Positions 29,453 through 39,151 of a stretch of 64,000 nucleotides of DNA are shown in pieces (position 1 is the first letter of the stretch; each line of letters begins with the position of its first letter). The stretch covers positions 5,432,680 through 5,496,679 of the forward strand of contig CAXXFH010000004.1 in assembly GCA_963677085.2 (NCBI GenBank). The letters are read 5' to 3'. Below the pieces are notes generated by a model, which saw nothing but the letters and a program-made list of their open reading frames with translations, made no database searches and was not told where the DNA came from. The translations under genes were made by a program, and so were the position numbers. Origin of the DNA: G963677085 sp963677085. Its GTDB lineage: Bacteria; Planctomycetota; Planctomycetia; Pirellulales; Thermoguttaceae.

Positions 29453-30609
29453 TTTTTTACGGTCGTGGCAGGTTCAGCCGCCTCAACCCGCTCAAGCCAC
29501 GCTTCTCGCCAGAGGTGATTGCAGTTTCGTGGACAGCATCGCTGGTCGATACCACTGCACGTAGCGCCTTCCAAAGCCACGGTATTGCGAATCTCACGGA
29601 GTTCGCCCGACCATTCGACGACGAGTCGTTCCACGCGTTTTGCCACCCGAAAGGTTTTGCCGCAGAATCTTAACATGTCGGGCGCAAAGGCCAAACCGCG
29701 GTTCCGGCTATCGGAGTCGAGTGTAGCTTGAATTTCTGCGCGACTTTTCACCGTCGCGAACTCGCCAGGTTGAAGGTTCAGGTGGACTTCAGGCGTGTGT
29801 CCCGCCGCACCCCGAAGTGTACCCAGCGGCCGGCGGCCAAACTGCCACCGAACTCGATTGACAACCACGCGAAACGCCATCCGCATCAATTCGATCAGGC
29901 TCCGTTCACCGCCGAAGCAATCTTGCATGTATTGGCGCACGTCCCACGGTGCTACCGGACGGGAGGCGTTCGCAATGTACACCGCTTGGCAGCACGACTT
30001 GAACTCGACACCCATCGGCGGGTTGTTTTTTGACTCCCCGTTTGATCCCAACACAGCGCCGAGCCCAGGGGTTGCCTCCTCTGCGTCAGGGCAACCACTC
30101 CGTCCCACAATCACCCCCGAACTCAATACTTGCAGAGAACGCTGATCCGCGTTGGCCGACTCCAGTTCGTCGGTCTCATGGGCCGGCTTGAGCCAGGCTT
30201 CCTTCCACAGCAAAAGACAGCCCATCTGGCATTTGTCGTGCATATTGCCGTTGCAGTATGCATTTACGAGTAAGACCGTATCGGCTATTCTCGCCACGTA
30301 ATGGTGTTTGTCGAGATAGACCTTTCCCACCCGCCGGTAAACGTGAAAACGACGACCACAATATCGCGCCATTTCCCGGGTAAACGGCAAACCGTCGAGC
30401 TTCTGTTCCGCATCGAGCGTGGCCAAGATTTCCGACGGCTGGCGGACCTCGACAAGGTCGCCGCGTTTGTAGCGCCGAGCCCGAGGTTTACGATCGACCG
30501 ACAAATTACTTGCCATCTTGTCGGGCCGTGCTTCGCACCGCCCCTCGGATTTCGCCTCGTTCAAGGGCAAGTTGATTTTCGGTCCGTCCTTAGGCTCGGT
30601 TTTCGACAT
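29449..30609 (-). CDS. Uncharacterised protein with duplicated Cys-motif domain
   Basis: A protein of about 386 residues with two copies of a roughly 90-residue domain. Copy 1: GDLVEVRQPSEILATLD, LPFTREMARYCGRRFHV, then CNGNMHDKCQMGCLLLWKEAW. Copy 2: GEFATVKSRAEIQATLD, LAFAPDMLRFCGKTFRV, then CSGIDQRCCPRNCNHLWREAW. The clustered Cys suggest a metal site. I have seen this pattern in uncharacterised bacterial proteins but know no function. A longer frame opens at 30660 and would overlap the upstream kinase gene by 28 bases; ATG 30609 or 30516 is likelier, because codons before 30516 carry a dispersed repeat. It follows the giant kinase on the same strand. Confidence 0.7.
   Translation of the reverse strand: MSKTEPKDGPKINLPLNEAKSEGRCEARPDKMASNLSVDRKPRARRYKRGDLVEVRQPSEILATLDAEQKLDGLPFTREMARYCGRRFHVYRRVGKVYLDKHHYVARIADTVLLVNAYCNGNMHDKCQMGCLLLWKEAWLKPAHETDELESANADQRSLQVLSSGVIVGRSGCPDAEEATPGLGAVLGSNGESKNNPPMGVEFKSCCQAVYIANASRPVAPWDVRQYMQDCFGGERSLIELMRMAFRVVVNRVRWQFGRRPLGTLRGAAGHTPEVHLNLQPGEFATVKSRAEIQATLDSDSRNRGLAFAPDMLRFCGKTFRVAKRVERLVVEWSGELREIRNTVALEGATCSGIDQRCCPRNCNHLWREAWLERVEAAEPATTVKN
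30486..30546 (-). repeat. Dispersed repeat inside a reading frame (family C, copy 1)
   Basis: About 60 bases matching 38977-39036 (opposite strand) at roughly five of six positions, including TGCGAAGCACGGCCC and TCGGTCGATC. Here it would be translated as EGRCEARPDKMASNLSVDRK near the N-terminus of the Cys-motif protein; at 38977 it is intergenic. Confidence 0.55.
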
Positions 30610-30632
30610 CGAATACACCGAATGGCAAACGT

Positions 30633-33600
30633 TCACGATTGAACGGCTATATCGACGCATGGCTTGTCTAACGACGCTGCCACCTCGTCGAGGGCCGAGA
30701 ACAGTTCATTGGGCTGAATCGGTTTTGAAACGCAACCATCCATGCCCGCGTCACGGCAACGCGTGATGACACCCGCCAGGGCGTGAGCAGTCATGGCGAT
30801 AATGGGAGTCCGATGGTCCGGCTTTTCCTCGTCGCGAATAATTCGCGTTGCCGTTAGGCCGTCCATCTCTGGCATTTCAATGTCCATCAGAACGACATCG
30901 AATTGCTTCTGCCGCATCAGTTCGACCGCTTCCACGCCGCTTGTGGCAACTTCCGCGCAATGTTCCTGGATCTCGAGAAGCCCCACGGCAACCTCCCGGT
31001 TGACGGGACTATCGTCGACGACCAGAATCTTGAGCGCGCGTTGCTGCCGGCTTTTCGGATCGTTCTGCTGGTCCACCTGTTGCGTTGCCGGCTCGCAGAC
31101 CAACGCCGCTGTCGTCTGCAACAGTTCGGACTCCATCACCGGTTTCGTTAGACCATGTTCGATTTCCAGTTGACGACACCGCTCGCCCGCATCTATGTTG
31201 CCAGCCGGAGTCATCATCACGATTGGCCCGCTGAAAATGTCGTCGCGGATCACACTATCCACAAGATCATAGGCCTGTTCGCCAAAATCCACATCGACGA
31301 TGAACACATCCGGCGGGGTGCCGGCCGTCGTGGCGTTGCCCAGTTCGGTCTTCGTCTCATCGGCGTCGGCCTTCGTGACTACCTCGTACCCCTGTTCGTT
31401 GAGAATTTCAGCGTAGGCTTCTCGGGCGTGGTCGTTTCGGCAGAACACGAGAACGCGCCCCTGCTGTTTGATCGCATTCGACGCTGACGTTTCGTCGGAG
31501 TGCATCGGGCATGGCATGGGCACGGTAACGTGGAATGTGCTACCTTTGCCCAACTCGCTTTCTACCCACACCCGCCCCTTCATCAAATTGGCCAACTGCG
31601 ATGAAATCGCCAGCCCCAGGCCCGTTCCGCCAAACTGCCGGGTGGTCGAGTCGTTGCTCTGACGGAAAGCTTCGAAGATCCGCTCTTGCTTGTCGGCCGG
31701 AATTCCGATGCCCGTGTCTTCAACTGCCAAGTGCAGTACGACTTCGGTGTCTTCCGCGCGTTCCACCCAAACATTTACGTAGACTTCCCCCTCGCTGGTG
31801 AACTTCACCGCGTTGCCAATCAGGTTGATGATGATCTGGCGAAGTCGAGTGGGGTCGCCGACGAGCAGGTGCGGCACCTCGGGCGCAATGCGGCAAATAA
31901 GTTCCAAACCTTTCTGCGAAGCGGCCACGGCCATCAGCCGGCTAGCGTCGCCGACCACCTGACGAAGCTCGAAAGGAATGCACTCCAGGTCCATTCGACC
32001 GGCTTCAACTTTCGAGAGGTCCAACAGGTCGTTCAACAGAGCGAGCAGCACCTGAGCCGACTGTTTGGCGACACTCAAGTAGTTGCGCTGCTGCGAATTC
32101 AATTTCGTGGCCAGCGCAAGCTCGGTCATTCCGAGCACACCATTCATTGGGGTTCGTATCTCGTGGCTCATGGTCGCGAGGAAGCGGCTCTTGGCTTCAT
32201 TGGCCGCTTCGGCCGCTTGTTTGGCCACTCGAAGGTCGTCCTCGGCTTCTCGCAATTCCTGCGCAGTCCGTTCCAGTTCTTCGTTCGACAGCGCAAGCTC
32301 TCGCGCACGCGCCTCGGCGGCCGCCGTTCGCTCGGCAACACGTCGTTCGAGTGTCACGTTGAGGTTCTGTAACTCGGCAAAACCTTCGGCATTCTCCAGA
32401 GCCGCCCCGGCAATCGTGGCGATGAAGTCGGCCAGACGTTCTTCGTCTTCGCCGAATAGATGCCGCACGTGCTCGTGGGTAACGTACAGACAGGCGACCG
32501 GTTGGCCACGAACATACATTGCCCGGCAAAGGGCGGAACGTTCACCGGAGCTGGCCGCCAGATCGCTGACGCTGTCGCCCGTGTCGTCGGCAAACACCAC
32601 GGTCCGGCGAGTCTCCAGCGATCGTTGGACCATCGTACGATTAATCCGTGCGGCAAGTTGTCCGGCAAATACGATGGGATGAAAGCTCCCTACTCCACGG
32701 ACTTCCTCTTCGTCAATTTGGATGATCGCGCAGTGTTCCCCTCGTAGAAGGTGCAGGGCTGCATTACGGACCTCCTCGTAGATGGCCGAGGGCCAAAGCG
32801 CGGCGGCGATCCCCCGCCCGGATTCAAGTACCGTGTCGAACCGGTCGACAAGCGACAAACTGGCCGATCCTTCGACACCAGCTGGCGAAGTGTCTCCGTC
32901 CCCAAATAGACGAGGGGCTTCCATGGAAGCTCCGCCTTCGGCCAACTCGCATTTGATTTCCGGCCAACCGAGTTCGGCACCGACCTTCTCGCGAGCAAGA
33001 AGCGTTGCCGCAATTTGGTACGTTTGCCCGAGCTCGAGGGCGACAGCAAGGCTCTTGTCAAAAGAACGTCGAGCTTGCGGAGCACAACCGAGCATCGCAC
33101 TGGTAAGGGCGTGTTCCCGTAGCGACTGTGCGAGGTCGTTTCGGCAGAGTCGGGCAGCGCGGATGGCGCGTCGCGCCGAGCGCCTTGCCATGAGCAAGAG
33201 TTCTCGCCGCCGTTTCGGCGTGTAATCGTTGGTCGTTTCGGCTTGGCGTCGCAGGGCCACCGCTTCCCACGCCAAGCTCGGCAACGTGTAGGCATTTCGG
33301 ATTCCGTCGCCTTGAGCGACAAGGTATGCCTCTTTGAACACTTGTGCGGCTTTTTCCGCATCATCGGCACCGAGTAACTGCACACCCCGGGCAAGAAGCA
33401 CCTGGGAAGAGCCTTGGGCGTCGGGAAGGGTTCGCCCGGCTTCGTTTTGCAGCACATCTGGCGGCAGGTTACCGTTGCTCGCCCGAGCCCATACGTCGAG
33501 GACGATCCCCGAGGCCTGTTCGTCGCCGAGTTCAAGGCCCGACCGATGGTTCAAACGAGCTTCCTCGACCGCCGAGCGAAAATCGCCAAGGTGATAAAGC

Positions 33601-36600
33601 GAAGCGGCGATCTGGTACCGCGCCATGTGGACTTTCCAATAGTCGCCCGCGTGTTCCAGCAGCCGAATGGCTTCGCGGCAACGGTCAATACATTCCGTGT
33701 AGCGCGATGCCGCGTAAAGCGCAATACCGTAGTAAACCAGCGACTGGCCCAGCCCCCAGAGATCGTTGTCGGCTTCGCGAATACGGAGCGACTTTTCGGC
33801 ATACGTCAGCGCTCGGCGGAACAGGGGAACCAAGGTCATCGCCGGCGCATGCTCCGAATAGGCTTGTGCCATTTCGGGCGTGGGCCGATAGCGTTCCGTA
33901 ATGTTTAGCCCTCTCAGGTGTGCCCACATTCCCAGCAGGGGGCTACGGCAATACCAACATCCATGGGCCAGGTTGCTGAAGAGTCGCAGTCGGAGGCGTT
34001 CCGCCGCATCGGGAAGCCGCCTGCGCCGGTGAACTAGTAGCGACGGAAAGTGGGTGTGCAGCAGTTGGATGCCCCCTTCCCACAAAAGCTTGACGACCAC
34101 GATCGGATTGTTGCGCGGCACCCAGGTGCCGAGCATTCGTAGCGCCTCTTCGAAATCGGCCACGGCAAGGCGTTTGTCGCCGCGAGCGAAGACGAGTTCT
34201 CCCTGTTTACCCAGGATGTGCGCACGGTCGTAGGACGTTTCTGCAAGCCGGGCTGCATGGCGAAACAACTCCTCGGCTTCGTCATACTGCCCCCGCAACA
34301 TCAGGACGTCGCCAAGGCCTTCGGCCACGCGAAATTGTGTGCGTTCGTCAGCCGTGTTGGCACCATTCCGCGCAATCCGATATTGTTGCTCGGCGATCTC
34401 CAACGCGTGTTGCGCACGGGCTTGCTCGGCCGCACTCATCGCGTAGGGCAAGGCCGTCGCACTTTCGCCTGCCGCATCAAAGTGGTACGCCAACTCCGGC
34501 ATGGAATTTGGCGCGCGTTGCTGCAAATAATGCGCGATACGCCGATGCAGTGCCCTGCGTTTTTCGCCCGACATCCGTTCGAGCAACGCCTCGCGGATCT
34601 TGTCGTGTACAAATACACAACGGCTACCGTCGGGCCGCGACCACACGAGGTGCCGCTGCCGTGCTTCATCGAGCACGGCAATCGCTTCGGCCGGGGCAAG
34701 CGCCGCCAGATGTGCCGCGATGTCGATCCCGAATTCCTTGCCAAGAAGTGCTCCGTTCGAGAGCAAATCGATCGTTTCGGCGGGCAACAGGTCCAAACGG
34801 CGCATAAGAAATGCTGCCGCACGGCGCGAGGAACCGATGTCTTTCATCGCCGCAACATCGATCTGCCATCCCGTGGCGCTGGCCACCAGTGCGTCTGCCT
34901 CAACAAGCCCACGCAGCACGACCGAAGCCATGAAAGGACTTCCCTCGGCCGACACCACAATAGTGTCGATGGCATCCGCAGGCAACGGACCCGCCATCGA
35001 CTCGACAAGTTTCTGTACTTCGTCTTTCGAGAGTGGGGCAAGATTCAGCCACAACGAGGCGGGAATCTTTCGCAACAGGTGTTTCTCTCCAACCTCTTCC
35101 GTTCGAAACGCGACAAACACAAACACGTGGCGTTTCGGGTCGCTCTGGTTGGCATCGAGCGCCTGCCAACGCCGGATGAGTTTCACGGTAAGTTCGTCGG
35201 CCCATTGAAAATCGTCGAGCATCACGATTGCCGGCCGCTCGGCGGACCCTAGCGTGTCGAGAAAACGTGCGAGGGCCTCGATCGTGCGTGTTTCGCCGAA
35301 CGCTTCCGGGGCAATCCGCGCGACCTTGCTCTCGCCCAACACGCTCCGCAGTTCGGGAATCGCCGCACAGACAGCCTCACGGTAGTCGCCGAGTCGACGG
35401 ATGCTCGTTTCCGTGAAGTCGGGTGCCGACTTCGCTCGTCTCACGAAGGCTTCGACGATACCGTCGAGCAATCGAAATGGCCGTTGTGCAACTTCGCTTG
35501 TGCCGTGGCCACGCAAAACCCAGAGACCGTGGCTGGCCGCTCTCCGCGCCGTCTCGGCCATCACCCAGCTTTTTCCGCTGCCTGATTCACCCTCCAACAA
35601 TGCAATGCTTCCTTTGCCTTCACTTGCACGTTGGATTTGCTCGTCGAGTTTCGCCAGTTCGGCGTGACGTGCGACGAACGCCGGCTCCGCGAGGCTGGTG
35701 CGCCGATCGCTAGCGCCAATGACGATCGCTGGGTCTTTATGCCCCGCTTCCATTGCGCTCCTGATGGCACGAACATCGGCAAGCACCGCTTCGGCCGACT
35801 GATAACGATCCCGTGGCTCCTTCTGGAGAAGCCGGCCGATTAGCTCGTCCAACACGCGCGGCACACCAAGGCCTAAGCTGCGTAGCTCCGGAGCATGTGC
35901 CGTCACATGGGCGAAAAGAATCTCACCGATCGTGTCGCCTTGAAATGGTGGATGGCCGGCGAGGCAGTGATAGAGAATCACGCCTGCCGAGTAGAGGTCA
36001 GACGCCTCGGTGATGTCGCAATCGATCGTTCCCGCTTGTTCGGGCGATGCATAAATCGCCACATGGAGAGACTTGTCGGTCTGGTTGGCGTCGGCGACTA
36101 CCGCTCGCGCAGGGCTAAAATCGACCAAGGTTGCCCGTTCCAGCGAATGGCCCTCGTTGACGATGAACGTCGTCGTGCGGATACTTCGGTGGAGCACCCG
36201 CACGGCATGGAGATCGCGTAACGGCGAAAAAAGGGCTTCGGCAACAAGAAGCGTCTCGCGAAGCGAAAGCGCGCCGCGTTGCAGACGCTCGTCGAGTGTA
36301 ATCCCCGGCACATACTTAGTTACGAGAATGATTTCATCGCGCTGTCGACCGCAGAACAACAGAGGAGCTATCCAATGGCTGCTAAGACTCTGAAGCAGCG
36401 TGGCCTCGTGCTCCAGACGCATCAATGCGCCGGTCGTAAGCGAGTCGGCTCGAATCGTCTTGATTAAGACATCTTCGCCGGTGGTCAATTGCCGGCCAAA
36501 AAAAGTAGACGTGCGTGCCCCTTCGCGCAAGAGTTTGCGCACAAGATAATCCTCGCCAACAATCCGCTCAGCGATACCTTCAGGGGCTGCCTTGTCGGTG

Positions 36601-36728
36601 TTGGACAAACGCTCGCGATTCTGTCTTTGGTGTCGCGAATGCGCCATATTTGGTTGTGGCTCGCTACGCAGGCTACGGCAAACGCATTGCTTCGAAGCAA
36701 ACGTCAATTGGTGGTCAAGCGAATCCAT
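30633..36728 (-). CDS. Giant hybrid sensor: pseudokinase-AAA-TPR-GAF-histidine kinase-REC-REC
   Basis: About 2031 residues from ATG 36728 (GTG 36815 and ATG 36647 are alternatives). Order: a Ser/Thr-kinase fold (about 50-325), an AAA/STAND-like ATPase with Walker A GESGSGKS (about 379) and Walker B VMLDDFQWAD, and a long TPR region. Then come GAF (about 1297-1446), a coiled coil, HisKA with SHEIRTPMNG (His about 1521) and HATPase_c (NLIGNAVKFT, DTGIGIP, GTGLGLAIS). The first REC-like domain lacks the acidic pair; the C-terminal REC is complete (VVDDS, LMDIEMPEMDG, SKPI). The kinase domain keeps the IK lysine but reads HRSIRTTTF and DFS where HRD and DFG are expected, so it is probably a pseudokinase. 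There is no Hpt domain in the protein; a separate one is at 41945-42316. Confidence 0.88.
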   Translation of the reverse strand: MDSLDHQLTFASKQCVCRSLRSEPQPNMAHSRHQRQNRERLSNTDKAAPEGIAERIVGEDYLVRKLLREGARTSTFFGRQLTTGEDVLIKTIRADSLTTGALMRLEHEATLLQSLSSHWIAPLLFCGRQRDEIILVTKYVPGITLDERLQRGALSLRETLLVAEALFSPLRDLHAVRVLHRSIRTTTFIVNEGHSLERATLVDFSPARAVVADANQTDKSLHVAIYASPEQAGTIDCDITEASDLYSAGVILYHCLAGHPPFQGDTIGEILFAHVTAHAPELRSLGLGVPRVLDELIGRLLQKEPRDRYQSAEAVLADVRAIRSAMEAGHKDPAIVIGASDRRTSLAEPAFVARHAELAKLDEQIQRASEGKGSIALLEGESGSGKSWVMAETARRAASHGLWVLRGHGTSEVAQRPFRLLDGIVEAFVRRAKSAPDFTETSIRRLGDYREAVCAAIPELRSVLGESKVARIAPEAFGETRTIEALARFLDTLGSAERPAIVMLDDFQWADELTVKLIRRWQALDANQSDPKRHVFVFVAFRTEEVGEKHLLRKIPASLWLNLAPLSKDEVQKLVESMAGPLPADAIDTIVVSAEGSPFMASVVLRGLVEADALVASATGWQIDVAAMKDIGSSRRAAAFLMRRLDLLPAETIDLLSNGALLGKEFGIDIAAHLAALAPAEAIAVLDEARQRHLVWSRPDGSRCVFVHDKIREALLERMSGEKRRALHRRIAHYLQQRAPNSMPELAYHFDAAGESATALPYAMSAAEQARAQHALEIAEQQYRIARNGANTADERTQFRVAEGLGDVLMLRGQYDEAEELFRHAARLAETSYDRAHILGKQGELVFARGDKRLAVADFEEALRMLGTWVPRNNPIVVVKLLWEGGIQLLHTHFPSLLVHRRRRLPDAAERLRLRLFSNLAHGCWYCRSPLLGMWAHLRGLNITERYRPTPEMAQAYSEHAPAMTLVPLFRRALTYAEKSLRIREADNDLWGLGQSLVYYGIALYAASRYTECIDRCREAIRLLEHAGDYWKVHMARYQIAASLYHLGDFRSAVEEARLNHRSGLELGDEQASGIVLDVWARASNGNLPPDVLQNEAGRTLPDAQGSSQVLLARGVQLLGADDAEKAAQVFKEAYLVAQGDGIRNAYTLPSLAWEAVALRRQAETTNDYTPKRRRELLLMARRSARRAIRAARLCRNDLAQSLREHALTSAMLGCAPQARRSFDKSLAVALELGQTYQIAATLLAREKVGAELGWPEIKCELAEGGASMEAPRLFGDGDTSPAGVEGSASLSLVDRFDTVLESGRGIAAALWPSAIYEEVRNAALHLLRGEHCAIIQIDEEEVRGVGSFHPIVFAGQLAARINRTMVQRSLETRRTVVFADDTGDSVSDLAASSGERSALCRAMYVRGQPVACLYVTHEHVRHLFGEDEERLADFIATIAGAALENAEGFAELQNLNVTLERRVAERTAAAEARARELALSNEELERTAQELREAEDDLRVAKQAAEAANEAKSRFLATMSHEIRTPMNGVLGMTELALATKLNSQQRNYLSVAKQSAQVLLALLNDLLDLSKVEAGRMDLECIPFELRQVVGDASRLMAVAASQKGLELICRIAPEVPHLLVGDPTRLRQIIINLIGNAVKFTSEGEVYVNVWVERAEDTEVVLHLAVEDTGIGIPADKQERIFEAFRQSNDSTTRQFGGTGLGLAISSQLANLMKGRVWVESELGKGSTFHVTVPMPCPMHSDETSASNAIKQQGRVLVFCRNDHAREAYAEILNEQGYEVVTKADADETKTELGNATTAGTPPDVFIVDVDFGEQAYDLVDSVIRDDIFSGPIVMMTPAGNIDAGERCRQLEIEHGLTKPVMESELLQTTAALVCEPATQQVDQQNDPKSRQQRALKILVVDDSPVNREVAVGLLEIQEHCAEVATSGVEAVELMRQKQFDVVLMDIEMPEMDGLTATRIIRDEEKPDHRTPIIAMTAHALAGVITRCRDAGMDGCVSKPIQPNELFSALDEVAASLDKPCVDIAVQS

Positions 36729-37422
36729 GCACGCGTCTATGGTACCTGTCAAATTTAGCTTGTTATGACAGTCCACACCCCCAGAAAAGGCAACATTTTT
36801 CCGCTCGGAGACCACAGATTTCCGGGGGGCATCCGCCTGGATCGGCCGTTTCGGCGATGATCAGAAGCCGGGGGGGTACGAAAAGACTCCCGGTCTGCTT
36901 CGCCGAGGCCCCATTTCGCCGCAAGGCTCCGCCAGATTCGATACAAACCGAAGAAAACCTCAGCACCAAGGAAGTCTCCGAGACTCTTTGGAAGATTTCC
37001 TCGTAATCGCCAGCGGGGGGATTGATGCCTACTCGCATGCGAAGGAGCTTCGTGTCAGCGCAAGGGATGATGACTTTACGCTAGATACCATTTGGGGCGA
37101 TATTCCCGCATTGTCGGATCGCGTGAAATCTCTTCTTTTCGCCATGGGGGTGTGCCAGCGAAATTCGTAGGATGCAGCCGGTGGTGCATCGCGCTGGTGG
37201 AAATTTCTCAGGCAACTCTTTGTTTTCTTTGGGGCAAAATGTTGACCTCTTTCCTAGCTCAAGCATAATGGGCAAGATGGCGGGGGTACCTGCCCTCGTG
37301 CGGACTGTCGGTTCGCGCGACGCTCCCGAATCCCATTGACATTGAAACTCTTCTTTCAGTACGGGAAGCGGCACCTTTTCTATTCGCCGAACCGAATCCT
37401 TCAACGTACGGAGCGAAACACG
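36729..37422. other. Divergent intergenic region between giant sensor and fusion methyltransferase
   Basis: It should hold both promoters. The short ORF 36988-37170 (60 codons, MEDFLVIASGGIDAYS) is possible but unsupported. The minus-strand ORF 37081-37647 overlaps the methyltransferase N-terminus and looks like an antisense shadow. Confidence 0.4.
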
Positions 37423-38934
37423 ATGCATCGTCGAATCGATCTTGAGCACCCGAAGCTCCTCTTCGAAGTACCCTGGGAACAGGATTGCCAGTTTCGCACG
37501 AATCCTGCTGTCCTGACTTCCCTGCTTCAGGAACAGGTACCCGTTCTCAGTTTCGTCGAGTGGGAAGTAACCAACGTGGAACCGGGTCGGGCAGAATCCC
37601 TGTTGCCACTCAACGCTCAGTCGACCAATCAGCATTTCACGCACCAAGCTGCACTCCTATTATTGGCCGCCGACTACACCGGCGGTGTCGCACTGGGATC
37701 GCTGATGACGGGGTGGCCGGTCGTCGGGGTGCATCCAATTACCTCCTCGCAGTCGATTTCGCTTTGGCTCCTCAAGGGCGAAATCAAATACATGCGACCC
37801 AGCGTAGGTGATTTGACTATCTCAGCCGAAGTCGATCACGGGCGACGTGACCGGATCGGCAAGCGGTTTCTCCGCGGAAGACCAGTTATCGAATCGCTCC
37901 AGATACACTTCCGGAACGGGGATATCGACGTTGCCGAGGCCACACTAACGTACTTTGCCCAACAGTCGGAATCGCTTCGCAGTGACGGAAGCGATCCCGA
38001 CAAGGTCAACACCTTGTACGAACTGAAGCTCACCTCGTCGGCCGAACTGATCGCGGGCGTACGTGCGCAGGAGAGTGGCGAACATTTCGACGACCCTTAT
38101 GCCGCCCAGATGGCCGGGCAACATGGCTTGGCGCTTGCCAAGCGTTTTTGCGAACGTTCGCCACAACTTGCCGGCATGGTCGCGGCAAGGACCCGCCACC
38201 TCGATCAGGAGATAATGCGTTTTATCCAGCAGGGTGGCCGCGACCTGGTGATCCTTGGCGTCGGTTGGGACATGCGTCCTTTCCGGCTCGACATTCCAGA
38301 AGGAATGCGGGTTTACGAGCTCGACTTCCCCACAACGCTGCGCGAAAGGCGCCGCCGCATTGCCGATCTGGCGATCCAGGATCGCGACGGCGTGCAACGC
38401 ATCGAGGTGCCGATCGATCTGCGCACGAAAGATCTGGAATGTGTATTACAGCCGTATCTCGACTGCAGCAAGCCGATGTTTGTGGCCTGGGAAGGGATGA
38501 GTATGTACTTCCAGGACGAAGAGGTGGCGGCAATGCTGCAAGGAATGCAGCCGCTGTTCACCCACCCCGAGAGCCGGCTTTGGGTCGATCTCGTCGACAA
38601 AAAGGCCGTTGACCATCCCGAAGAGTTCCCCGAGGAAGTTCAAGCGTTTATGCGGGGAATGCAAATTTTGGGCGAACCGTTTACGTTCGGTACCAATTCG
38701 GCAAAGGAGTTGATGGAAGCCAACGGTTTTTATTGCTGCCAAGCCGTCCCCTCCGATACGTTTTTGCAGGGAAAGACCGATCCGATCTATTCCGTTTACA
38801 ACTTCTGCGTCGCTAGCGCCAAACGCCTCGCTCCCGAGTCGCGTGGCGACTTCGCGGAACTCCACCCGAGCGAGGAACTACCCGAGCCGATTTCGCGGAG
38901 GATTCGTTCTGCGGAAAAACACACAGGGAACTAA
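37423..38934 (+). CDS. Hotdog-fold domain fused to leucine carboxyl methyltransferase-like enzyme
   Basis: ATG 37423 has GGAG about ten bases upstream. Residues about 20-170 look like a hotdog/thioesterase-like domain (LPLNAQSTNQHFTHQAALLLLAADYTGG, then GSLMTGWPVVGVHPIT, then GEIKYMRPSVGDLTISAEV), of the DUF4442/YiiD-C kind. Residues about 200-470 are an SAM-dependent methyltransferase of the LCM/PPM family: ARTRHLDQEIMRF, the SAM-binding ILGVGWDMRPFRL (about 276), YELDFPTTLRERRRR, and VAWEGMSMYF. The hotdog half suggests a thioester or acyl substrate and the other half O-methylation of a carboxylate; whether they act on one molecule is inference. It stands alone between divergent and convergent neighbours. 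Confidence 0.82.
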   Translation: MHRRIDLEHPKLLFEVPWEQDCQFRTNPAVLTSLLQEQVPVLSFVEWEVTNVEPGRAESLLPLNAQSTNQHFTHQAALLLLAADYTGGVALGSLMTGWPVVGVHPITSSQSISLWLLKGEIKYMRPSVGDLTISAEVDHGRRDRIGKRFLRGRPVIESLQIHFRNGDIDVAEATLTYFAQQSESLRSDGSDPDKVNTLYELKLTSSAELIAGVRAQESGEHFDDPYAAQMAGQHGLALAKRFCERSPQLAGMVAARTRHLDQEIMRFIQQGGRDLVILGVGWDMRPFRLDIPEGMRVYELDFPTTLRERRRRIADLAIQDRDGVQRIEVPIDLRTKDLECVLQPYLDCSKPMFVAWEGMSMYFQDEEVAAMLQGMQPLFTHPESRLWVDLVDKKAVDHPEEFPEEVQAFMRGMQILGEPFTFGTNSAKELMEANGFYCCQAVPSDTFLQGKTDPIYSVYNFCVASAKRLAPESRGDFAELHPSEELPEPISRRIRSAEKHTGN

Positions 38935-38976
38935 GGACAGCCCGAAAACAACTGACCGCTTTCAAGGCAGAACCCC

Positions 38977-39036
38977 CGAGGGCCGTTGCGAAGCACGGCC
39001 CGGCGAACCGGCAAGTTTTTTATCGGTCGATCCTAA
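38977..39036 (+). repeat. Dispersed repeat family C, copy 2 (intergenic)
   Basis: Matches 30486-30546 on the other strand, sharing TGCGAAGCACGGCCC and TCGGTCGATC. It lies 43 bases after the methyltransferase stop and before the hairpin at 39084. Confidence 0.55.
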
Positions 39037-39083
39037 AACGCCACGCAATCAATCCGGCACCCAATAAGACCCGCGTGACACAA

Positions 39084-39128
39084 AAAGGGGGACGGACATC
39101 GTGTTCGACACGGCGTCAGTCCCCCTTT
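39084..39128. terminator. Bidirectional terminator-like hairpin between convergent genes
   Basis: AAAGGGGGAC (39084-39093) pairs exactly with GTCCCCCTTT (39119-39128), with an A-run before and T-run inside the right arm. The genes on both sides point toward it (methyltransferase from the left, porin from the right). Confidence 0.7.
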
Positions 39129-39151
39129 GGCTTTGCGACTTTGTGTTGGGT

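Noticed and set aside
37081..37647. 188-codon minus-strand ORF
   Set aside because: Overlaps the hotdog domain on the opposite strand and lacks family signal or ribosome site.
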